NCBI GenBank assembly: GCA_947177885.1
Contig: CAMWWF010000093.1
Location: 1-9,400 of the forward strand
DNA from: an uncultured Lachnospiraceae bacterium
Lineage (GTDB): Bacteria > Bacillota_A > Clostridia > Lachnospirales > Lachnospiraceae
DNA length: 9,400 nucleotides
Direction: 5' to 3'
Positions within the stretch are counted from its first letter, which is position 1. Every line of letters starts with the position of its first letter. The translations under genes were made by a program, and so were the position numbers. The notes below the pieces were generated by a model. That model was not told the origin of the DNA, did not search any database, and worked only from the letters and a program-made list of their open reading frames with translations. Of this stretch, positions 1-7,178 are shown one piece after another.

Positions 1-350
1 GCCGTATTGGGAAATGTCACTGTCAGAGTTTCCGCACTGACTTCTCCCTCATCCAGAGCGATCTGCGCATCTTATTCAAACAGCCTTATCGCTATCCTCC
101 CGTCAGGCAGACTGCTCTCACACTCAATGTGGTATTTCTTCCGGGTCTTTCCGATGACTGTGAAATTCGCGTCCGTTATCCTCTCCTGGTCCGCTGCCTC
201 CTGACGATCCATAAAATGTTCATTGGGTGAAAAACAAATCTCTTCCTCCCCTGTATAGGCCTCCCTGAATATCTCATTGATCACCGGGATGATCAGTTTC
301 CGACAATCATTCAACATTGTCCGGAATATTCCGTCATATATATTTCCCAT
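1..350 (-). pseudogene. Rpn/PD-(D/E)XK nuclease-like protein, interrupted by a nonsense codon and cut by the window edge
   Basis: The start ATG (348-350) follows a good AGGGAG site (356-361) with 5-nt spacing. The first 92 residues begin MGNIYDGIF and contain ITDANF (D60) and YHIECES (E76, E78). This fits the D...(D/E)xQ/K core of the PD-(D/E)XK transposase/nuclease fold seen in Rpn-like proteins of Lachnospiraceae, where I recall the last motif as ECQS. After RLFE there is TAA at 72-74. The same frame then continues without a stop to base 1 as DAQIALDEGE and TLTVTFPN, which is how I recall the family continuing (FEYDAQIALDEG). A single Tyr-to-stop change (TAT or TAC to TAA) is therefore likely. 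The rest of the gene lies outside the window. The fragment may be made as a short peptide, but a functional nuclease is unlikely without readthrough. The family assignment is from memory. Confidence 0.65.
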
Positions 351-452
351 GCATTCTCCCTTTCGTTCTGGTGTCTAATGCTACTCTTTAATAGAGCATA
401 CATTAATCGGCCAGGTCGATGCTATGCCAGAAACGTAAAAAGGAAACTTACA

Positions 453-701
453 TTGAGTGAATTGATAGAATTTTTAGCAATCTTAATAGTCGGAGGCAGT
501 ATCATCTGGTGGGTAGTCATATGGATCCGTATGTTGATATGTCGTATAACCGGAAGATGCCCTAAAGGAAGAATCTGTAAAGATTCACTTTGTAAAAATA
601 AAGTATGGTGCAGGAAATACCAGCGATATGCGGATGTGCATAAATACATCTACGAAGTAATGAGAGAAAGCAGACGGAGATCAAAGAAAAAGCAGCCGTA
701 A
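453..701 (+). CDS. Small single-pass membrane protein with a Cys/Arg-rich tail, function unknown
   Basis: I do not recognise this protein. From a TTG start at 453 it has 82 residues. A very hydrophobic helix (ELIEFLAILIVGGSIIWWVV and following, about residues 3-28) is followed by a basic segment with five cysteines: CRITGRC, ICKDSLC and VWC. The C-terminus is rich in Arg and Lys (RRRSKKKQP). The cysteine spacing could bind a metal or form disulfides, but no known knuckle is matched exactly. The TTG is preferred because AAAAAGGA lies 9 nt upstream (438-445). The frame is also open from an ATG at 378 (107 residues), but that ATG has no ribosome binding site and sits in a weak hairpin (378-399). 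The gene is divergent from the broken nuclease gene and ends directly in a hairpin. A weak promoter-like pair, TTGTCC (317-322) and TATATT (339-344) with a 16-bp spacer, lies upstream. Confidence 0.55.
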   Translation: MSELIEFLAILIVGGSIIWWVVIWIRMLICRITGRCPKGRICKDSLCKNKVWCRKYQRYADVHKYIYEVMRESRRRSKKKQP

Positions 702-734
702 AAATGCGTATGGATTTCTGTTCCATACGCATTT
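702..734 (+). terminator. Perfect 13-bp hairpin after the small membrane protein gene
   Basis: AAATGCGTATGGA (702-714) and TCCATACGCATTT (722-734) are exact reverse complements around a 7-nt loop, starting one base after the TAA stop codon. The A-rich left end and T-rich right end give a symmetrical hairpin that could end transcription in both directions. The T tract is only three bases long, so the hairpin may be a weak terminator or an mRNA 3' stabiliser. Confidence 0.6.
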
Positions 735-798
735 AACAATGCACCTGCGCCGTCATCAGGCGCATTCCTCATATTCCATATACCGTCAACCTGTATAA

Positions 799-924
799 CC
801 GGCGTAACAGCAGTTCCGTGGTAAACAGTTCAGACAGCTCCTTTTGCAAAATTGCGAGCACAGTGTCATCGTGACAGTTCAAATACCTATCTGAACTGTT
901 ACGTTCCGTGGCCTGTTACACCGG
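799..924. repeat. Imperfect inverted-repeat element, possible MITE/REP-like or structured RNA
   Basis: The region 735-931 has no gene. It holds two long arms in opposite orientation. The left arm (799-836) reads CCGGCGTAACAG, then AGTTCCGTGG, then TAAACAGTTCAGACA. The right arm (about 888-924) reads ATCTGAACTGTTAC, then GTTCCGTGG, then CCTGTTACACCGG. The outer parts pair (CCGGYGTAACAG) and the inner parts pair (CAGTTCAGA with one bulge). The central TTCCGTGG is in direct orientation in both arms, so it interrupts the stem. Between the arms lie a 10-bp palindrome, TTTTGCAAAA (842-851), and a GCTC...GAGC pair (837-859). It lies just past the stop of the 615-residue protein gene and could also serve as the operon's 3' structure, although no T tract is visible. 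Confidence 0.5.
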
Positions 925-931
925 CTGGGCG

Positions 932-2779
932 TTACTTTCCGAAAAGCTCCTCATATGTATAAAGGACCTCCATCCTCTTCTCTTCCACTGATCCCATGGC
1001 CTCCCAGAAGATTTCTTCCAGTTCTCCAAACTGCTCTTCCGTCACCCGGAAATACCATTCCCCTGATCCTCTCACGCAGATACCGCACTGCTCCATTCTC
1101 CGGTTTACATTCTCATTCAGGTCAGGATCGGTATAAGCCGGGAGCATGACAAGACAGAGCTGTTCAAACAGACGGATGGGAAGATAATAGAGATACGCTT
1201 TATACTCCACCCTGCCCTCCGCGTCAAGCTGATAATATCCGTAATCCTTTTTCATATGATACCCGTCATACTCCAACACTTTCCTTGTCCCAAGGAGCAG
1301 GTCATAGGGCGGATACAGGGTATTCCACAGGCTGTATTCCGCCCTATCCGGATCGTACCGGAACAGGTAGAGGAACGCGGAATGTCCGTCGGGATACTGC
1401 TCTAAAATGCCAAGTTCAGGATAACCGTCCCCATCAGCATCGAAAAAGTAATACGCAAAGCGGCCCGGGTCATAAACTCCCTCTTCTTTGATATCCAGCT
1501 GCACACCTTCATAATCCTTTAAGAAAAAGTCCTGCCCTGTCTCCGGGTCATAAAAATCAGTCTCATTCTGCACCAGTTTCCGGAAAGCTTCCAGGAAGAC
1601 GGCGTTCGTCTCCGAATCACAATCCTGAAATTCTCCCTCAAGCTCTATCTCCGCATAAGCCTCTTTCAGTCTCTCGAATGTCTTCTCATCTGCATAGGGC
1701 AGATTTCTTTCTTCCTCAAAATCCCAGAAGTTGTCATAGACAATATAACCGAACTGCCCCACTCTGCGCTCCGAGGGCGTAAAGAGGTCCGCGGTCTTTT
1801 CCGTCACAAAGATTTCCCCTTCTGTCAGGACAAATCCTCCCTCCGCCGTATTTCGCCCCAAAAGCGTCTCCCTTTTGGGATTTACGGAAAGTCTGTGCAG
1901 CATAAAGCCGTCATAGCCGTCTCCTGAAGCGCCGCTCTTCCAACCGTAAATATAATAGTACTCATCTCCGTACAGGAACATCTTTCCGATATTGTCCTGT
2001 ACATCGAATTCAGCCACAGGCACGAGCACATCCTCTGTCAGATCAGCCAGCAGAACGGAATAGGCACGTTCCCCGCCGCATTTCCCTGATTCATAGACAA
2101 AAGCATATTTTCCCCTCTCCCGATCCGTCAGGTAATAGATAAAATAGATATCCTCAGGTCCGCGATACAAACAGGAGACTGCGTCGTAAGGCTCATACTC
2201 ATATGTCATCTGATCCGCATACGCATTGATCAGCGGAAAGTGCTGGAATATCTCCGAATTACTCAGCCAGTCCACGCAGCTCCATACAGGCGCGGTACTG
2301 TCTGTCTCGGACGGATCAAGCTCCTCCCCGGACCGCCGGTCTCCTGTGCCGGACTGGACGCCGTCCTCCCCAGATCGGTCATTATCCATTCCCGGCTGCG
2401 TATCCTCTGTCTCTGACCGAATACGATCCGTCCCTGGCTGCGCACCATCAATCCCTGACTGGTTCTCGCCTGACCCAGAAGAAATGCCATTGATCCACGA
2501 CTGGTTCTCGCCTGATCCGGACGGAATGCCATTGATCACTGACTGGTTCGCACCTGCTCCAGGCTGTACACCGTCCGTCTCTGACATGCTGCCGCCTGTA
2601 CTCAGCAATTTCTGTACACCCCACCATCCGCTCTCCATAAAAGCTTCTTCCAGCATACTTACCAGTTCCGGTGGAAAACGTGTTTCCGTTTCCGTATCCG
2701 CCGGTTGTCCTGATCCTGTCAGAAACAATATGCATGACAGAGAAAGTACAATTCCAACAATCTTCTGCGTTACTTTCAT
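932..2779 (-). CDS. Exported 615-residue protein with a 14-residue repeat region and a DxDxDG motif
   Basis: No specific family is recognised. Residues 1-24 look like a signal peptide (MKVTQK then IVGIVLSLSCILFLTG). The usual lipobox Cys position reads LTGS (Ser23, codon TCA) rather than LTGC, so lipid anchoring is doubtful. Residues 67-150 are six imperfect 14-residue Gly/Ser/Asp/Glu-rich units, probably a flexible linker. The remainder is rich in aromatic and acidic residues. FFDADGDGYPEL has D447, D449, D451 and E455 spaced like a calcium-binding DxDxDG loop, as found in many secreted Clostridia proteins (family knowledge). The start ATG follows GGGGTG (2785-2790) with 5-nt spacing. The gene starts 55 bp after the stop of the preceding gene and is the last of the operon. 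It probably acts outside the membrane beside the ABC system; that role is inferred from position only. Confidence 0.85.
   Translation of the reverse strand: MKVTQKIVGIVLSLSCILFLTGSGQPADTETETRFPPELVSMLEEAFMESGWWGVQKLLSTGGSMSETDGVQPGAGANQSVINGIPSGSGENQSWINGISSGSGENQSGIDGAQPGTDRIRSETEDTQPGMDNDRSGEDGVQSGTGDRRSGEELDPSETDSTAPVWSCVDWLSNSEIFQHFPLINAYADQMTYEYEPYDAVSCLYRGPEDIYFIYYLTDRERGKYAFVYESGKCGGERAYSVLLADLTEDVLVPVAEFDVQDNIGKMFLYGDEYYYIYGWKSGASGDGYDGFMLHRLSVNPKRETLLGRNTAEGGFVLTEGEIFVTEKTADLFTPSERRVGQFGYIVYDNFWDFEEERNLPYADEKTFERLKEAYAEIELEGEFQDCDSETNAVFLEAFRKLVQNETDFYDPETGQDFFLKDYEGVQLDIKEEGVYDPGRFAYYFFDADGDGYPELGILEQYPDGHSAFLYLFRYDPDRAEYSLWNTLYPPYDLLLGTRKVLEYDGYHMKKDYGYYQLDAEGRVEYKAYLYYLPIRLFEQLCLVMLPAYTDPDLNENVNRRMEQCGICVRGSGEWYFRVTEEQFGELEEIFWEAMGSVEEKRMEVLYTYEELFGK
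2330..2581 (-). repeat. 42-bp minisatellite (six units) inside the 615-residue protein gene
   Basis: The region is six 42-bp units encoding residues 67-80, 81-94, 95-108, 109-122, 123-136 and 137-150. A degenerate seventh (GEELDPSETDSTAP) follows. Units 2 and 3 (VINGIPSGSGENQS and WINGISSGSGENQS) are the most alike; outer units have diverged to forms such as ETEDTQPGMDNDRS. Each unit ends in Ser, with QPG or SGS near the middle. The unit length is a multiple of three, so copy changes keep the frame. Confidence 0.85.
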
Positions 2780-2834
2780 ATGTACACCCCACTAGCTTCC
2801 ATATTCATGACAAGTCTGCGGCACAGGCTATTGG

Positions 2835-4583
2835 CTATTGCTGAAGAACTCCTCCGAAATCCTCTTCGAGCCTCACCCTTAACGGCTCCACCGGTATGTC
2901 CGTCCCCCGGATATACAGCTCCCCGGAATTCCGGTCATCCAAAAACCGCCACTCGTCCTGCCCCACAGGCAGAAGCTGCTCCTGATAAGGGGTATCCCCA
3001 TAAAGATCCGTCTCTCCGTAAGGATCCGTCCCTCCGCTGTGTCTGTACAGACCACAGTAAATCTCGCCTTCTCCGCCATAAACTGTGACTACCACATCCA
3101 GGCTCTCCCATGTCTCAAATGCCGCCAGCACCAGACGTTCTCCGTCAAAGACACATCCCTGCTCTCCGGGAAAGGGCTTCTCCCGAATCACCTCATATCC
3201 CTGCTCTCCCAGAAAAGATGTCTCCCAAACCATCTCATCATACCCCTGCTCCGCATAATCAGGAAAGGTTCCTTTACACCAGAGCCACCACTGACCCTCT
3301 TCCTCTGTCACAAAAGCAAAATCATTGTCATTCCAGGTGATCAGCAGACCATCATCCACCATCCTGATCTGTCTGAGAACAGGAAAGGAACTCAGGTTCC
3401 CACCCCAGATCCGGGGACGTTCCGAATCAGCGCTTTCCATAAGCCTTTCATTCCCGCGGATCGAAAGTTCCTGTTCCAGAACAGGCGCTTCCCCGCTTAA
3501 CCTGTAAACGCAAAGGAAATGATTCTCTTCCTCCCGGACGGTCAGATACAGATACCCTTCCTCCTCATCCAGAAGCATCCCCTCGGGAAGCGAATTTTCC
3601 GGCAGTTCACACACCTTCCGCATCCGGGTGACATCCACCGCAAGCCACCCTTCCTCCCATGTGAAAGGAAGATAAAATATTCCGCTGTTCTGCCCCCGGT
3701 CCGCCACCTTTCCAGATGTCGGGTTTTCACAATTATACGCATAATAACACCCGGCTTCCCCGAAAGTGGAGGCGTCCGTGATCAGGATCCCATCCCCCTC
3801 CACTGCTATCCGGCCTTTGATGCCGGTCAATATTCCCTCCCCATCCTTTTCCGTGGTCAGATTCATACAGTCTTCGGCCGTGGAAATGTGAAACAGTTCT
3901 GTCAGGAAATCCCTGTTTTCCTCAGTATCGCCTTCATATTCCACCGAACTTCCCCCAATGCCAAAATCCAGAGGATAATTTCGGACATAGTCACCGATCC
4001 GGACCGTTTCTGTATAGGTCTCCCCCGACTTCGTCCGGTCCGACACTGCCCGGAGGATTTCCGGAAAAGGAAAATCTTCCGGACAGACAGGTATACCGAT
4101 GTCGGTATATGCGCCTCCAAAGCCGGCCCCCGCTGCAGAATATACATACGCCGTCCTTCCCTCTTCCCAATCCCATTCTAACCTTTCCGCCGAAAAGGTA
4201 AAGATGCTTTCCGCCTCTTCCCCGCTTCCAATGGTATAAACCGTATCCCAAAACAGATGCCCGTCCCAGTGAGAGGCAGGATCCAGAGTAATGCCCGCAG
4301 CTGCGGAAGGATCACCGGAAAGCACCTCTTCCGTGATCACAATCTTCTCTTTCCCGCTGTTCACCTTTACCACCGCCAAGGGCAGCACGGCCAGAGATAA
4401 CACCATGACAATCAAAGCAGCCCATGCACTTCTCTTCATTTTCTCATCCCCTTTATTTCTGAAACAGGCTCTCACAACCTCTGTCGCCCCTCTCACAGGG
4501 CTTTCCGCAAATCCTTCCTGTCGGTTTCCCACCCTGGCAACCATGTTTTTGATAGCCGTATTTTTCCTGTCAGGATCTCTCAC
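2835..4583 (-). CDS. Large membrane-anchored extracytoplasmic protein (582 residues), propeller-like, function unknown
   Basis: The longest reading uses a GTG start (4581-4583) that overlaps the TGA of the ATPase gene as GTGA, which suggests translational coupling. Residues 1-48 would be a hydrophilic cytoplasmic tail. KRSAW at 50-54 then leads into one hydrophobic helix (AALIVMVLSLAVLPLAVV, about 54-71). The large remainder would be outside, with motifs such as GDPSAAAGITL and HWDGHLFWDT. Many short beta-strand-like segments with aromatic residues and acidic turns (for example EEGYLYLTV, GLLITWNDND, ERLVLAAFETW) suggest a beta-propeller-like fold, but no named domain is recognised. An internal ATG (4437-4439, Met49) has a stronger site, AGGGGATGAG, about 8 nt upstream. 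A start there would give 534 residues with an N-terminal signal anchor. I report the longer form because the frame is open and the overlap is tight; the start is unsure. Confidence 0.8.
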   Translation of the reverse strand: MRDPDRKNTAIKNMVARVGNRQEGFAESPVRGATEVVRACFRNKGDEKMKRSAWAALIVMVLSLAVLPLAVVKVNSGKEKIVITEEVLSGDPSAAAGITLDPASHWDGHLFWDTVYTIGSGEEAESIFTFSAERLEWDWEEGRTAYVYSAAGAGFGGAYTDIGIPVCPEDFPFPEILRAVSDRTKSGETYTETVRIGDYVRNYPLDFGIGGSSVEYEGDTEENRDFLTELFHISTAEDCMNLTTEKDGEGILTGIKGRIAVEGDGILITDASTFGEAGCYYAYNCENPTSGKVADRGQNSGIFYLPFTWEEGWLAVDVTRMRKVCELPENSLPEGMLLDEEEGYLYLTVREEENHFLCVYRLSGEAPVLEQELSIRGNERLMESADSERPRIWGGNLSSFPVLRQIRMVDDGLLITWNDNDFAFVTEEEGQWWLWCKGTFPDYAEQGYDEMVWETSFLGEQGYEVIREKPFPGEQGCVFDGERLVLAAFETWESLDVVVTVYGGEGEIYCGLYRHSGGTDPYGETDLYGDTPYQEQLLPVGQDEWRFLDDRNSGELYIRGTDIPVEPLRVRLEEDFGGVLQQ

Positions 4584-5323
4584 ATCTCGTCCGTAAGCTT
4601 CTCCAATGCCCTGTTCACCCTGTCGGAACGATATCCGTAAGTTTCCTTTACATACCCGATCAACGACCTGTTCTGCTCCTCCAGTTCCAGAGTGGAAATC
4701 TCTCCCACCACCCTACCCTTCTTAAGCAGTATAGCGCGGCCGATAAATCTTTCCACCTCCTCGATCAGATGAGTGGAAAGAAAAATAGTTTCCTCCGGCT
4801 CCAGAATGCCCAGAAGCACTTTATAGAAATCCTCCCGGTTGAATACATCATTTCCCGCAAAAGGCTCATCCATCAGAATATAATCCGCTCCCTGGCACAG
4901 CGCCAGGATCACTTCAAACTGATTTTTCTGCCCCGTGGAATAATTCTTCAACGCCGTCTTCACAGGCAGTCCGAAGAAATCCATCAGCGCTTCGAATCTT
5001 TTGTGCCGAAAGGTTCCGAAATGCATCTGGTAAAACTCCGAATGAGATATGGGAGTCAGATTCAGAAAAAAGGAATGCTCACAGGTGGCAAAAGACAATC
5101 TGGCAATGTTTCCCCTGTCAATTTTCTTCCCGTCCAGCAAAATCTCTCCCTGAAAGGGAAGAAACCCCAGGATACATTTCAGCAGGGTGGTCTTCCCTGC
5201 GCCGTTTTCCCCGAAAAGTCCCACGATCTCTCCCTGGTCAATTTTCAGATTTACATCCTTCAGTGCCTGGACGCTTCCTGTTTTTTCTTTATATATTTTG
5301 TTTAATGATTTGATTTCAAGCAT
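4580..5323 (-). CDS. ABC transporter ATP-binding protein (YtrB-like, ABC-2 export type)
   Basis: This 247-residue protein binds and hydrolyses ATP at the cytoplasmic face to drive its partner permeases. It shows Walker A GENGAGKTT (residues 38-46), Walker B YILMDEP (148-154, with D152 and E153) and the switch histidine in STH (H185). The signature reads YSTGQKNQ (128-135), a degenerate form of LSGGQ. The Q-loop region reads FATCEHSFF (78-86), with Glu82 where Gln is usual. Both deviations recall the GntR-linked ATPases of the YtrB/ABC-2 group. The ATG follows AGGAG (5331-5335) at 7 nt. The TGA overlaps the GTG of the next gene. The permease genes lie upstream, across an unusual 459-bp gap. 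It most likely works with both permeases; the substrate is unknown. Confidence 0.93.
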   Translation of the reverse strand: MLEIKSLNKIYKEKTGSVQALKDVNLKIDQGEIVGLFGENGAGKTTLLKCILGFLPFQGEILLDGKKIDRGNIARLSFATCEHSFFLNLTPISHSEFYQMHFGTFRHKRFEALMDFFGLPVKTALKNYSTGQKNQFEVILALCQGADYILMDEPFAGNDVFNREDFYKVLLGILEPEETIFLSTHLIEEVERFIGRAILLKKGRVVGEISTLELEEQNRSLIGYVKETYGYRSDRVNRALEKLTDEM

Positions 5324-5656
5324 ATGATTTCTCCTGAATTAAAAAAGTATTTCCTATCTCACAATCCCCAGTCCGGCAAATCGGCTTTTGAAACACGCAG
5401 TGTTTTCGCCTGACCATTCTGCCACACGGCCTGATTGTTGATCGTCCTCTGGTACTCCATCCTTGAAGTTCCTGTGCAAATTTCCGAGGATTTTTTAAGT
5501 GTGCAGGTTCAGAAGCGGAGGTGCAGCGTGCCGCGCTGAGTATTCTGGGCCTGTGCAATCGGAAAAACAAACCGGAATATTTGCACAAGGGTTTTCAGGA
5601 CGAAGTACTGTTACTCCATCCGGTCTGAAATTGAACTTGTGTGCTCCCTGCTGTGC

Positions 5657-5699
5657 CCCAATTTAGTCACCGTAGCCCCACTACGCCTCCCAAATTGGG
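5657..5699. repeat. Nested hairpin in the operon gap
   Basis: CCCAATTT (5657-5664) pairs exactly with AAATTGGG (5692-5699). Inside it, CGTAG (5671-5675) pairs exactly with CTACG (5681-5685) around a CCCCA loop. Two nested perfect stems within 43 bases suggest a structured RNA or a mobile-element end rather than chance sequence. Confidence 0.55.
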
Positions 5700-5702
5700 T
5701 CT

Positions 5703-5726
5703 TGCGTCACACTTTGTGGGATGCAC
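5703..5726 (+). repeat. Dispersed 24-bp repeat, copy 1
   Basis: These 24 bases (starting TGCGTCACAC and ending GGGATGCAC) are identical to 8930-8953. The core has a small hairpin, CACA-CTT-TGTG. The nearby CCAATTTA (5658-5665) also recurs beside the second copy, but in a different order relative to the 24-mer. Confidence 0.8.
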
Positions 5727-5782
5727 GCCCCGCGGAAAGCATTTTCAAACACACTCTGGGAAAAGCATTTTCCAAACACTCG

Positions 5783-6274
5783 CTAGAATCCGGGGATTGC
5801 TTCCGCAGGCACCAGCAATAGATAGCTTCCATAATACAACAGGAACAGCATCAGCATTGCCACTGCTCCCGCGCCCATGCCCAGAAGCGGAATCTGCACA
5901 CAGCTTTTCCACAGAACGCCTCTCAGCGGCAGACGCCGCATCAGATAAATGCTCTTCGTTTCACGATAATAATAGAGATAATGATATACCATCATGCCCG
6001 CCAGAAACAGGTACAGCGGAAGGAAAAGTCCCGCATATCCCCACACAAGCTCCAGAAAAGGCACCGCCGTTACACCCGGTTTCGGGATCCTCCCTCTGAT
6101 CCTGTCCATGTAATATAATTCCTCCACCGCTTCCCGCAGGCTGACAAAAAAATGCAGGCTGAGCGCCATTCCGAGCCCCAGTAAGCATCCCGCCACATTT
6201 CTCTCCTCCGTAAACTCATATCCCGGCGGCAGAAATTCGCCGGGGCTTCTCAGCATCTTACCAAGAATCGCCAT
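5783..6274 (-). CDS. ABC-2 type half permease, about three membrane helices (163 residues)
   Basis: This is a small integral membrane protein with hydrophobic stretches near residues 28-46, 72-100 and 128-155. The loop YYYRETKSIYLMRRLP (about 101-116) resembles a segment of the neighbouring larger permease (RKSRYTLMRLKLSKTQ) and probably touches the ATPase. TKSIYLMRRLP is a motif I associate with GntR-linked permeases of Clostridia. The frame is open from a GTG at 6289, but the Shine-Dalgarno sequence GGAGGGG overlaps that GTG. The ATG at 6272-6274, about 8 nt after GGAGG, is the better start and gives MAILGKMLRS. It probably pairs with the upstream permease and the ATPase in an export or envelope-stress transporter. 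Confidence 0.8.
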   Translation of the reverse strand: MAILGKMLRSPGEFLPPGYEFTEERNVAGCLLGLGMALSLHFFVSLREAVEELYYMDRIRGRIPKPGVTAVPFLELVWGYAGLFLPLYLFLAGMMVYHYLYYYRETKSIYLMRRLPLRGVLWKSCVQIPLLGMGAGAVAMLMLFLLYYGSYLLLVPAEAIPGF

Positions 6275-6383
6275 ACATTGCCCCTCCACTCTATGTCATA
6301 GACAGGATCTATCCTTATCCTGTACTAGAGCGTATTTGAAAAATCATTCCCCACCGGCCCCATATCACCGGTATGTAAAACTT

Positions 6384-7178
6384 TCAGCGGATGCTATGGC
6401 CGCAATCTCTTTCCTTCCTCTGAAACAGGCCCGCCTGCAATAGATCCATCCCGATAACGATCCCATATGTCACGCAGCAGATCACGTCTCCGTACCACAT
6501 GCCCACGGGACTTACAAACCAACAGGCCGTCAGGACAAACATCCCCACCTGCCCGGCCACCCGGTTTTTCTCCTGAAATCCCGCCTCTATACCGAATGCC
6601 AGGATCAGCAGGACGCAGCGTACCCATTTCCCCGTCTCCGCCATGGGCAGAAGGCTGTGCAGGAATTCATTCCGGTAAAAAGCCAGAAACAGCAGCTGTC
6701 CCGATGGGCTTACCGGAGCAAATGTCTTTTCATACATCCACGCCATCCACAGGATCACACATACCTGTACCGCGAACAGCGACGTCAGGCAGAGCACATG
6801 GTAACCGGTTCTCAACAGGAAGAACTGTGTCTTCGAAAGCTTAAGCCGCATCAAAGTGTATCTGCTTTTCCGATCCATCCGCCCTGCCGCCCAGATCTGA
6901 ATAAAAAAGATCAACCCCAGCGCTGTCAGGAAAAATGCAGCCGCCAGACTCTTATCTATCATCATTTCCAGCATATCCGTCTGCCCGCTCCCATGAAGAA
7001 CCGCATAAAAAGAAAGGCACTCAGCGGCCGTCATAAGGAACAATACCGCCAGTATCCCATAAAAGCTGCTTCTGGAAAAAAGCGCCCAGACAGCCAGCAT
7101 TCCCTTACTTTTTTCTATAGTATTTTCCATGGTTCTTACTGTAGCTCTTTCTATCTTTTCTTCTTTGCCGCTTTCCAT
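6384..7178 (-). CDS. ABC-2 type permease, about six membrane helices (264 residues)
   Basis: After a polar N-terminus (about 26 residues) there are six likely membrane helices, near residues 38-60, 78-98, 126-149, 185-202, 209-228 and 232-254. The loop after helix 2, DRKSRYTLMRLKLSKTQ, is basic and resembles the SIYLMRRLP loop of the smaller permease. The frame is open from a GTG at 7184. AGGAAGG (7186-7192) lies only 1 nt from that GTG but 7 nt from the ATG at 7176-7178, so the ATG is chosen. It lies about 60 bp after the regulator gene and about 110 bp before the small permease. With that protein and the ATPase it probably forms the transporter. Sequence-level assignment to ABC-2 is by topology and context, not by a clear signature. 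Confidence 0.8.
   Translation of the reverse strand: MESGKEEKIERATVRTMENTIEKSKGMLAVWALFSRSSFYGILAVLFLMTAAECLSFYAVLHGSGQTDMLEMMIDKSLAAAFFLTALGLIFFIQIWAAGRMDRKSRYTLMRLKLSKTQFFLLRTGYHVLCLTSLFAVQVCVILWMAWMYEKTFAPVSPSGQLLFLAFYRNEFLHSLLPMAETGKWVRCVLLILAFGIEAGFQEKNRVAGQVGMFVLTACWFVSPVGMWYGDVICCVTYGIVIGMDLLQAGLFQRKERDCGHSIR

Larger units (their letters stand above)
5324..5782. other. Gene-free, repeat-rich gap inside the transporter operon
   Basis: No convincing gene is seen here. The best frame (minus strand, 5588-5316) has an unlikely Arg/Cys-rich composition and no homology I recognise. Instead there are several repeats. TACTCCATCC occurs directly at 5453-5462 and 5612-5621. An imperfect inverted pair, CCTGTGCAAATTTCCG (5471-5486) and CGGAATATTTGCACAAGG (5573-5590), lies between them. 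TGTGCA recurs at 5473, 5500 and 5552, and inverted at 5582. A nested hairpin and a dispersed repeat copy follow, listed separately. The short direct repeat AAAGCATTTTC(C)AAACAC occurs at 5736-5752 and 5762-5779. The other gaps in this operon are under about 110 bp, so an inserted element is plausible. Only a weak promoter-like match (TTGCCG, 17 bp, TAGGAA) is seen before the ATPase gene. Confidence 0.6.

Noticed and set aside
323..332. GGAATATTCC perfect palindrome as an operator
   Set aside because: It lies within the coding frame of the nuclease-like gene and is only 10 bp; chance occurrence cannot be excluded.
2226..2795. Long plus-strand ORF opposite the repeat region of the 615-residue protein gene
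   Set aside because: It is a mirror of the 42-bp repeat, whose length keeps several frames open. It has Ser/Pro-rich low-complexity sequence and no ribosome binding site matching a real gene.
3039..4181. Plus-strand ORFs opposite the 582-residue protein gene
   Set aside because: Pro/His/Arg-rich antisense shadows with no recognisable domain, while the minus-strand frame is continuous and has signal-anchor and operon context.
5316..5588. 90-residue minus-strand ORF before the ATPase gene
   Set aside because: It overlaps the ATPase start, has a Cys/Arg-rich composition typical of non-coding frames, and lies on repeat sequence.
5641..6099. 152-residue plus-strand ORF over the repeat block and small permease
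   Set aside because: Runs antisense through the permease gene; no start signal and no domain recognised.
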